This document shows, piece by piece, positions 33,486-40,900 of a DNA stretch of 64,000 nt. The stretch covers positions 62,001-126,000 of the forward strand of contig CAITUV010000053.1 of the NCBI GenBank assembly GCA_903895725.1, read 5' to 3'. Source of the DNA: an uncultured Myxococcales bacterium. Its GTDB lineage: Bacteria; Myxococcota_A; UBA9042; CAIXZC01. Every line of letters begins with the position of its first letter. The first letter of the stretch is position 1. The translations under genes and the position numbers were made by a program. The notes under the pieces were generated by a model, which was not told the DNA's origin, did no database searches, and worked only from the letters and a program-made list of their open reading frames with translations.

Positions 33486-34832
33486 ATGCTTCGTAGCCTG
33501 AGGATTCTGGCGGTTCTGGCCGTGTTCGTGTCCGCGCTGCCGACCCGAGCGCAGACGCCGGTTCGCGACACGGCCATCTACGAGCCCGATTTGAAAGATG
33601 ACGTGCTCGAGCAGATCAAGGACCGGGATCGCAAGGCGCAGGACGGGAGCGCTGCAGCGCTGGCGGCCATCCGCAAGGCGCAGGAGGAGAAGCGCACCCG
33701 GGAGCGGGATGGCCGCAAAGTGCTGCGGGCTACGCTTCCCGAGAACGAGCTTCCGGGGCCGCCCGAATCGTTCAAGCCCCTGTTCCATTTCGAACCGCAG
33801 GCCCAGTACATGACCGGGACCTGCTGGGCCTTTGCGGCCACCTCGTTCGTGGAATCGGAGGCGTTCCGGATCTCGGGACAGAAGATCAAGCTCTCCGAGA
33901 TGCACTCGGTGTACTACGAGTACCTGGACAAGGTCGCCCGGTTCGTGCAGGAGCGGGGCGACTCCCTGGTCTCGGAAGGCTCGCAGCACAGTGCCGTGCC
34001 CCGCGTGCTGGCGAAGTACGGGGTGGTTCCGCTCGAAGCCTACAGGGGGGTCAAGTCGCCCGACGGCTGGCACGACCACATGGCCCTGAGCCGGGAGCTG
34101 TCCGCGTTCCTCAGTTTCGTGAAGAAGGAGGAGCGGTGGGACGAGTCCTTCGTGATGGCCGGAGTGCGGGAGATCCTGGACCGCCACCTCGGGGCACCCC
34201 CCACGGAGTTCGAGTGGAAGGGGAAGAAGTACACCCCCCGCTCGTTCCTGGACAAGGTGCTGAAAGTGAAGCCCGAGGATTACGTGGAGCTGATGAGCAC
34301 GTTGTCGGCCCCGTTCTTCCGGAAGTCGGAGCTCAAAGTCCCGGACAACTGGTGGCACGGAGAGCACTTCTACAATGTGCCGCTGGAGCTCTTCTACAGC
34401 TCGCTGGTGTCTTCCGTGGCATCGGGATACACGGTGGCGATCGGGGGTGACGTGTCCGAGCCGGGCAAGAACTACCGGCAGGATGTGGCCTTCATTCCCA
34501 CCTTCGACATCCCGGCGGACTACATCGATCAGTACGCCCGCGAATACAGGATCGAGAACGGGAGCACCGGGGACGACCACGGAATCCACCTGGTGGGCAT
34601 GAGCACGCTGGGCGGTCACACGTGGTTCCTGATCAAGGATTCTGGCCGCAGCGCCCGCCACGGCCGGTTCCCCGGGTACTACTTCTTCCGGGATGATTTC
34701 GTAAAACTCAAGATGCTGACCTACCTCGTCCACAAGGACGCTGTGAAGGACGCCCTGGCGGCGATGCTTCCGCCTGAGCCGCAGCCTGCCCCGGAGGGGG
34801 ACAAGGCCCCCGCCGAAGACCAGAAGAAGTGA
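33486..34832 (+). CDS. Exported papain-fold (C1B/bleomycin hydrolase-like) protein
   Basis: A 448-residue secreted or periplasmic protein of the peptidase C1 superfamily, closest in layout to the C1B (bleomycin hydrolase/aminopeptidase C) branch. A signal peptide MLRSLRILAVLAVFVSALPTRA is followed by a charged helix. The catalytic-cysteine segment is MTGTCWAFAATSFVESEAFR, and the histidine segment DDHGIHLVGMS. The third catalytic position reads WFLIKDSGRS, so the usual Asn-Ser-Trp-Gly is Asp-Ser-Gly. The tail is Pro/Glu/Lys-rich. The second of two adjacent ATGs was chosen because GGAGG lies 6 nt before it. The gene's end overlaps the following GTG by 4 nt, so the two are translationally coupled. 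Whether it is an active peptidase is uncertain. Confidence 0.82.
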   Translation: MLRSLRILAVLAVFVSALPTRAQTPVRDTAIYEPDLKDDVLEQIKDRDRKAQDGSAAALAAIRKAQEEKRTRERDGRKVLRATLPENELPGPPESFKPLFHFEPQAQYMTGTCWAFAATSFVESEAFRISGQKIKLSEMHSVYYEYLDKVARFVQERGDSLVSEGSQHSAVPRVLAKYGVVPLEAYRGVKSPDGWHDHMALSRELSAFLSFVKKEERWDESFVMAGVREILDRHLGAPPTEFEWKGKKYTPRSFLDKVLKVKPEDYVELMSTLSAPFFRKSELKVPDNWWHGEHFYNVPLELFYSSLVSSVASGYTVAIGGDVSEPGKNYRQDVAFIPTFDIPADYIDQYAREYRIENGSTGDDHGIHLVGMSTLGGHTWFLIKDSGRSARHGRFPGYYFFRDDFVKLKMLTYLVHKDAVKDALAAMLPPEPQPAPEGDKAPAEDQKK

Positions 34833-35407
34833 AGCCCGGTCTGCTCGCCCCCGTCGGCCTGCTCAGACAGGTCGGCCTGCTCAGCCTGCTCAGCGTGCTC
34901 AGCCTGCTCGTCGCCTGCACGGGAAGCGAACCCGCCTTCGAGATTGACGGAACGACGGGGGACGTCGAACAGCCGCCGGCTGGCCTGCCGGTCTCCGCCT
35001 CCTGTCTGGAGGGAGGGCTCTGCTCGGTGCCTTCGAGCTGCCTGCCGAGGGGGGATGGGGCCTTGTGCGCTGTCGAATGCGCCACCCCGGCCGACTGCCC
35101 CGAGGAGATGACCTGTACGCCGGAGAGCTGGTGTGCCTGGACAGTCGGAACCGTCGGAGCCTCCTGCGGCAGCGACGCCCCGTGCCACGGCGGCCTCGAG
35201 TGCCAGGAAGTCGAGACCGGTGCGTTCTGCACCCGCCCCTGCGATTGGAACCTGCCATGCCCCCCCGGCGAGGATGCCCGCTGCGTCAAGCTGGCACAGG
35301 GAGGGAACTACTGTCTTCGCAACTGTGCGGACGGCAAGGAGTGTGCGCCAGGGCTCGCGTGCACGTCGCTCGCGGAGTATCCGGAGATACGCGTGTGCTA
35401 TCCGTAG
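34829..35407 (+). CDS. Small cysteine-rich lipoprotein
   Basis: A 192-residue protein starting at a GTG that overlaps the preceding TGA (GTGA). The N-terminus has an unusual signal peptide built from repeated leucine codons (LLRQVGLLSLLSVLSLL) and a lipobox LVAC at about Cys30. The mature part has about 20 cysteines in short repeated patterns (CATPADCPEEMTC, CNWxLPCPPGEDARC-like, CADGKECAPGLAC). These resemble the CxxxADCPxGxxC segments of the second giant lipoprotein in this window. No enzymatic motif is visible. Coupling to the C1-type protein suggests they act together at the cell envelope. Function unknown. Confidence 0.8.
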   Translation: MKPGLLAPVGLLRQVGLLSLLSVLSLLVACTGSEPAFEIDGTTGDVEQPPAGLPVSASCLEGGLCSVPSSCLPRGDGALCAVECATPADCPEEMTCTPESWCAWTVGTVGASCGSDAPCHGGLECQEVETGAFCTRPCDWNLPCPPGEDARCVKLAQGGNYCLRNCADGKECAPGLACTSLAEYPEIRVCYP

Positions 35408-35420
35408 GGGGCGGAGGGAC

Positions 35421-35466
35421 GCGATTGCGATTGCGATTGCGATGCCGATATCGATGCCGATGCCGA
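35421..35466. repeat. Short GCGATT/CGATGC hexamer array
   Basis: About eight consecutive imperfect 6-bp units (gcgatt x3, gcgatg, ccgata, tcgatg, ccgatg, ccgacc) fill the 79-bp gap between two convergent genes. It is related to the longer array at 37731-37890. Confidence 0.8.
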
Positions 35467-35486
35467 CCCCCGGGGGAGGGATAGAG

Positions 35487-36011
35487 CTACTGGACCCAGG
35501 AAGGGGAGGACATGCCCGGGCGATGAATGGTCGACTCCGGGAAGACCGTGGCCTCGCCGGAGCGGACCGAGCAGACCCTGTCGGTCATGGAGAGAACCTC
35601 CATCAGGTGGAGGAGGAGGGTCTCCTGGGCATCGGGGGACAGGAGGACGAGGGCGTTCTCGACTGCGCTGCTGCGGCCGAGGTCGCGGTCTCGGGCGGCC
35701 CGCTTTCCGGTCGCGGTGAGGCCGACGAGCGACTTGCGCCGGTCGGTCCCGGCCAGGCGCTGGACGAGACCCTTCTCTTCGAGCCGGTCGGTGAGCTCGC
35801 TGATGCTGCTCTGGGCGCGCCGCAGGGCGCGGCAGATGGTGCCGATGGTGCTCTCGCCGTTGCGGTGGACATACTCCAGGAGCTGCCACTGGATGGAGGT
35901 GAGACCGCTGGTGTCGCACAGCCCTTCGGTGAGCCGCTGAAGCCGGTCGGACACCACGGGCAGGATTCGGGCGATGCGGTCTGCGATATCAACGCTTCGG
36001 ATGTAGTTCAT
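35487..36011 (-). CDS. MarR-family transcriptional regulator
   Basis: A 174-residue winged-helix DNA-binding protein. Helices and wing match MarR: TSIQWQLLEYVHRNGESTIGTICRALRRAQSSISELTDRLEEKGLVQRLAGTDRRKSLVGLTATGKRA, with the DRR wing motif preserved. MarR proteins act as dimers, usually repressing their own and adjacent genes until a ligand binds. The gene is divergent from efpL with a promoter candidate for each in the 214-bp gap. AGGAGG precedes the ATG by 11 nt. No efflux pump or obvious target enzyme is adjacent, so the regulon is unknown. Confidence 0.88.
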   Translation of the reverse strand: MNYIRSVDIADRIARILPVVSDRLQRLTEGLCDTSGLTSIQWQLLEYVHRNGESTIGTICRALRRAQSSISELTDRLEEKGLVQRLAGTDRRKSLVGLTATGKRAARDRDLGRSSAVENALVLLSPDAQETLLLHLMEVLSMTDRVCSVRSGEATVFPESTIHRPGMSSPSWVQ

Positions 36012-36050
36012 TTCGGTCGGATCCTCCTGGTTCCAAGCTTCACGCTGCCG

Positions 36051-36078
36051 AGTCTATCGTGATCCGATGGGAGGGCAA
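36051..36078 (-). promoter_or_regulatory. Candidate promoter of the marR-type gene
   Basis: Reverse strand: TTGCCC (36073-36078), 16-bp spacer, TAGACT (36051-36056). Predicted leader of about 30 nt. Confidence 0.45.
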
Positions 36079-36138
36079 AAAAGCGCCTCGTTTCCTCGGC
36101 TCCGACAGCGCAGAGCGGCGTCCGGGCTGCATGGGAGC

Positions 36139-36167
36139 TTGCATTGGGGCCGACCGCGGTGTATGAA
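36139..36167 (+). promoter_or_regulatory. Candidate promoter of efpL
   Basis: TTGCAT (36139-36144), 17-bp spacer, TATGAA (36162-36167). Predicted transcript start near 36174, about 50 nt before the ATG. Confidence 0.4.
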
Positions 36168-36225
36168 CGCGACGCAAGCGACGGCCCGGACTGGGCATGT
36201 CGGGACAGCCAGACGAGGTAAGATC

Positions 36226-36801
36226 ATGCCGAACACATCCGATCTCAAGAGAGGAGTCCGATTCCTGCACGAGGGGGCTCCGTACCAGGTGTACGACGTG
36301 CAGTTCCAGTCACCGTCGGCCCGAGGGGCTACGACGCTGGTGAAGTGTCGGGCGCGCGACCTGGTCACCGGGCAGCTCAAGTCGTTCGTGTTTCGGGCCG
36401 GCGAGCGGATGGAAGATCCGGATGTCGAGACCCGGAAGGCTCAGTTCCTGTACCGGCAGGAGGATACGTTCAATTTCATGGACGTAGAGACCTACGAGCA
36501 GTTCGAGCTGCCCCTGGATGCCCTCGGCGGGGCCGAGATGTACCTTATCGAGGAGCTCGTCGTCCGGCTGTTCTTCTTCAACGGCCGCCCCATTTCGGTC
36601 GAGCTTCCCAAGGCCATGGACTACCCGATTGCGGAGTGTGAGCCCGCGATCAAGGGGGACACGGTCACCAACGTCACCAAGACCGCACGCCTGGCGACAG
36701 GGCTCGAGGTGCAGGTTCCCCTGTTCATCAACGAGGGGGACATCATCCGCATCGACACGACGGAGGGTCGGTACGTGGAGCGGGTGAAGGTGGGCAGGTA
36801 G
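36226..36801 (+). CDS. efpL: EfpL/YeiP-type elongation factor P-like protein
   Basis: A 191-residue translation factor of the EF-P family, with three beta-barrel domains that bind between the ribosomal P and E sites to rescue stalled peptidyl transfer. The loop that reaches the peptidyl-transferase centre reads QSPSARGATTLVK (residues 28-40). This matches the QSPTARGA loop of Escherichia coli YeiP/EfpL rather than the lysine-bearing KPGKGQA loop of canonical EF-P, so Arg33 sits at the tip with no lysine to modify. The C-terminal domains (KGDTVTNVTKTARLATGLEVQVPLFI, GRYVERVKV) are EF-P-like. Start ATG 36226 has GAGGT 7 nt upstream. No lysine-modification genes (epmA/epmB) are in the window, which fits an unmodified factor. 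Confidence 0.88.
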   Translation: MPNTSDLKRGVRFLHEGAPYQVYDVQFQSPSARGATTLVKCRARDLVTGQLKSFVFRAGERMEDPDVETRKAQFLYRQEDTFNFMDVETYEQFELPLDALGGAEMYLIEELVVRLFFFNGRPISVELPKAMDYPIAECEPAIKGDTVTNVTKTARLATGLEVQVPLFINEGDIIRIDTTEGRYVERVKVGR

Positions 36802-36912
36802 CAGTCGATGGTGGGGAGGTAGCGGTCGGTGGTCGCCGGGGCGTCCGGCGATGACGGTAGATGGGCAGCGACCCCAGCCCCGACCACGCGGGAGGGGCCC
36901 TATGGATGTGCC

Positions 36913-37716
36913 GTGAGTCGGAGGATGCAGAAGGGACAACCACTCGCTGGCAAGAGCCTGTTCGTGCTGGACATGGACGGCACGATCTACCTTGGGGATC
37001 GCCTGTTTCCGTGGACCCTGCCTTTCCTTCGTCGAGTCCGGGAAATCGGCGGGCAGTACCTCTTCCTGACGAACAACTCGTCTAAGACCTCGACGACCTA
37101 CGTCGACAAGCTGCGTCGGCTCGGAGTCGAGGCCGGGCCGGGCGACGTCCTGACGTCGGGCGATGCCACCATCGAGCTGCTTCGGAGCGAAGGGAAGTAC
37201 CGCAGGCTGTTCCTGCTGGCTACCCCGGAGGTGGAGGCCGAGTTTGGAGCGGCCGGGTTCGAGCGGGTGGAGGAGAGCCCCGATGCCGCCGTGCTCACCT
37301 TCGACATGACGCTGACCTACGGCAAGCTGCGCAAGCTCTGTGCGTTCCTCCGGGACGGGGTGCCGTTCATTGCCACCCACCCGGACATCAACTGCCCTAC
37401 CCCGGAGGGGCCCATTCCCGACATCGGGGCGTTCATGGCACTGGTCGAGAGCTCGACTGGACGCAAGCCGGACAGGGTCGTAGGCAAGCCGAGCCCGGAC
37501 TTCCTGAGGGCAGCCATGATTCGCAAGGGGGCAACGGCCGGGCAGACCGTCATGATCGGCGACCGACTCTACACCGACGTTGCCTGCGGCATCGCTGCCG
37601 GAGTGACCTCGGTCCTCGTTCTCTCCGGGGAGTCCACACAGGAGATGGCGGCCGTCAGCCCCCACAAGCCGGACCTGATCGTGGAGGACGTTGGAGAGCT
37701 GGGACGACTGCTGTAG
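36913..37716 (+). CDS. HAD-IIA (NagD-like) phosphatase
   Basis: A 267-residue haloacid dehalogenase-superfamily hydrolase, probably a cytoplasmic sugar- or nucleotide-phosphate phosphatase. Motif I is FVLDMDGTIYLG (nucleophile Asp20, acid/base Asp22). Motif II is FLTNNSSK, motif III VVGKPSPDFL, and motif IV MIGDRLYTDVACG. A C2-type cap lies between II and III, as in NagD and phosphoglycolate phosphatase-like enzymes; the substrate cannot be told from sequence. The start is uncertain: GTG 36913 or ATG 36925, neither with a well-placed ribosome binding site. It follows efpL by 111 bp on the same strand. Confidence 0.88.
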   Translation: MSRRMQKGQPLAGKSLFVLDMDGTIYLGDRLFPWTLPFLRRVREIGGQYLFLTNNSSKTSTTYVDKLRRLGVEAGPGDVLTSGDATIELLRSEGKYRRLFLLATPEVEAEFGAAGFERVEESPDAAVLTFDMTLTYGKLRKLCAFLRDGVPFIATHPDINCPTPEGPIPDIGAFMALVESSTGRKPDRVVGKPSPDFLRAAMIRKGATAGQTVMIGDRLYTDVACGIAAGVTSVLVLSGESTQEMAAVSPHKPDLIVEDVGELGRLL

Positions 37717-37730
37717 CCGGTTGCTGGGAG

Positions 37731-37890
37731 CGATCACGATTACGACTACGATTGCGATGCCGATGCCGACGTCGACGTCGATGTCGATGCCGATGTCGAT
37801 GTCGATGCCGATGTCGATGTCGATGCCGATGTCGATGCCGATGTCGATGTCGATGTCGATGCCGATGTCGATGCCGAGGCCGATGTCGAC
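37731..37890. repeat. Hexamer array (GATGTC/GATGCC)n
   Basis: About 26 consecutive 6-bp units alternating GATGTC and GATGCC, degenerate at the left edge (GATCAC, GATTAC, GACTAC, GATTGC). It lies between two convergent genes. All units keep the reading phase, so long spurious frames run through it on both strands. Confidence 0.9.
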
Positions 37891-37905
37891 CCAGGACGGG
37901 GCCTT

Positions 37906-37937
37906 CCCCGAACCCCGAACCCCGAACCCCGAACCCC
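37906..37937 (-). repeat. GGGGTTC heptamer array, predicted G-quadruplex after a stop codon
   Basis: Five C4 runs at exact 7-bp spacing (37906-37909 to 37934-37937), so the minus strand reads GGGG-TTC repeated. The first G-run begins at the last base of the TAG that ends the second giant gene. The RNA would carry a quadruplex directly after the stop. Confidence 0.85.
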
Positions 37938-40900
37938 TACTTCGTCCAGTGAACGGTCAACCCCGTCAGGATGGGAGTCTTGTTGGAATCCTTGGAGGAG
38001 AGCTTGACCTCGACTTCGAGCCACTGGAGGTTGGGGAGACCCTCGAGGAGGGCGGGGGAGTTGGTGAAGTAGCCGGTCCAGCCGGCCAGTGCGAGGCCGT
38101 CCTTGGTGGCGGCCGCACGGGCCCGGACCGAGATGTCGGTCACGCCGGCCTCTTCCTTTCCGGTCCACTCGATGAGCTTCCAGTAGACGGTCTTGGCACC
38201 ACCGTCGAACTGCTGGCGCCAGGTTCCTTCGGGGTTGGTGAACATGAGATGCTGGAACCCGGTCATGTCGGAGTAGGAGTAAGGGTCGGAGCCGTTGGTC
38301 GGGAAGATGTTGACCTGCGGGTTGTTGGCCCAGTTCTTGACGTCGATGCGAGCGGATGAGCCGGAGTTGCGCCCGGCGGTCCAGAGCTTGCCGTTGCGGT
38401 CGATCGCCACGCCGACGGGGTGCCAGATTCCATTGCCGAGGTCGAGTGCCGAGATGGACTTGAAGTCCGGGGTGACGCGAACGATGTGGCGGCGGTCGCC
38501 ACCGTCGCCGTGGCTGATGGCGGAGTAGATGTAGCCTTCCTGGTCGACCACTACCCCTCGGGTGCTCCCGACAAAGCCGGAGGAGATCCACTCCCAGGCG
38601 TTGGTGCCCGGGGTGTAGCGGAAGAGGCCGCGGCAGTTGTCTGCGTGGGTTCCGACGATGACGCGCCCCTGGGAATCCACGGTGATTCCATAGACGGCGA
38701 AGCAGCCAGAGAGGTTGCTGGGTGCGACATAGGTGCCCACGAGGGCGTTGGTCGTGACATCGATCTTCGAGATGGACTCGGTTGCCGGGTCGAAGCTGCT
38801 GGTCCAGGCGCAGTTGCCCGCGATCCAGATGTTCCCCTTGTTGTCGCCGATGGCGCCGTACGGGCAGGCGGGGATTGCGACTTCGGCCAGGAGCTTGCAG
38901 CGGACGGGGCTCTGTGTGTCGTCGATCTCGGACCCCGAGAACTTGAAGACTTTGTGCTGATACCAGGACCCCGCCCACACGTTGCCGTCCTTGTCGATAC
39001 CGACGGCGCGGACCATGCCGGTGACGTCTCCGCGGCAGATGAGCTTGCCGTCCCGTGTGAAGTGGACGAGGTTGGAGTAGGTCGCACTGTTGTAATTGTT
39101 CCAGCTCCGATTTCCGACCCAGACCGAGCTGTCCTTGGTGACGACCGCGGTGCGGGAGGGGTTTTCTCCCTGGCTGGGGATTTCCTTTTCCACGGCTCCG
39201 GTATCGACGTTGATGCGGACGACCTCGTGGTCGTTGGAGTTGGCGATCCAGATGTCGTTGAGCGACTTGGTGGTGGCATCGAGGCAGAGGGTTTCGGGCT
39301 TGAGGCATTCGGGGTCGGGCGAGCTCTGGGGGGTATTGTTCACGCCGTCCATCTGGCCGGACGTCCAGTCCTGGGCTCCCTGCTGGGCATCGACGTAGAG
39401 CTTGCAGTCGGAGGAGCAGAAGCACTCGGACAGGGGGCAGACGCCGGCGGGGATGTCGAAGCCGTCGCACTCTTCGGAGTAGTTGGCGACGCCGTCGCCG
39501 CACCACCCGAGGCAGGCGCTCTTGTCCCAGACCTTGCAGCCGAACTGGCAGGCGAACTGGCCTTCGTGGCAGGCCACCGGGAAGAGGTCGTCGTCGCAGG
39601 CCTCGTAGGTCTTGTCGAGCACGCCATCGCCACACCAGGACGAACAGGCGGAATCGTCGAGCGCACAGTCGACGGTGCAGTTGAACTTGCCCTTGTGGCA
39701 CTTGACCGGAATGGAAGCACCGTCGCACTCCTCGGTATCGGGGTCGAACACGCTGTTCCCGCAGGTCTCGTCGGACTTGCAGTCGGCGGAGCAGCCGTCG
39801 CCGCCGACGTCGTTGCCGTCGTCGCAGCTCTCTCCGGCCTCGACGACCTGGTTGCCGCAGCACGGGGTAACTGGGGTGAAGACGCAGCCGGTGTCGGAGT
39901 TGCAGGAGTCCGCGGTGCAGACTTCCTGGTCGTCGCACTTGAGGTTGCCCGTTCCGGGGACGCAGGCGCCGTTCTTGCAGGTGTCGCCGACGGTGCAGGC
40001 GTTCTTGTCATTGCACGGGAGGGAGTTGACCGTGTGGATGCACCCCTGGCCGGCCTGGCAGTAGTCGCTGGTGCACGGGTTGCCGTCCTCGCAATCGACC
40101 GGGCTTCCGCCGCACCAGCCGGCCGAGCAGACGTCGTCCTCGGTGCAGACGTTGCCGTCGTCGCACAAGGCCTTGTTGGGAGCAAAGACACAGCCCTCGG
40201 CCGGGTTGCAGGAGTCATCGGTGCACGGGTTGCTGTCGTTGCACACGAGATCCTTGCCCTTCTTGCAGGTACCGTCGGCGCAGGTGTCACCGACGGTGCA
40301 GGGATTGCCGTCGCTGCAAGGCAGGGCGTTGGCCAGACTGATGCAGCCGGACAGCGGCTTGCAGGTGTCGGTAGTACAGGGGTTTTCGTCATCGCAGTTC
40401 TTGGGTTCATCCGACACGCACTTGCCGTTGGCGCAATGGTCGTCGAGGGTGCAGAGGTTGCCATCGGTGCACGGGAGGGTATTGGGTGCGAAGACGCAGC
40501 CCTTGCTCTTGTCGCAGGAGTCATCGGTGCACGGATTGGCGTCGTCGCAGACGGTCTTGCCGCCGGGATTGCAGAGCTTGTCCGCACAGGTATCGCCCGT
40601 CGTGCAGGGGTTCTGGTCGTCGCACGGGAGCGAATTGGCGACGTGCTGGCACCCCTGGACGAGGTCGCAGACGTCATTGGTGCAGGGGTTGTCGTCATCG
40701 CATTCGATGACCTTGTCCGGCACGCACTTGCCGGCCAGGCAATGGTCTCCGAGGGTGCAGGAGTTGCCGTCGTCGCAGAGGGAATCGACAGGGAGGTTCA
40801 CGCAGCCGGCGGCAGAGTCGCAGGAGTCGCTGGTGCAGGGGTTGTCGTCATCGCAGTCGATGGTTGCACCGGAGGTGCACTCGCCGGCAGCGCAGACATC

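Noticed and set aside
37731..37890. CRISPR array
   Set aside because: Units are 6 bp with no unique spacers and no cas genes nearby; it is a microsatellite.
37752..38359. Plus-strand frames encoding Met-Ser-Met-Pro or Arg-Cys-Arg repeats
   Set aside because: They are translations of the hexamer microsatellite continuing into the antisense of the second giant gene.
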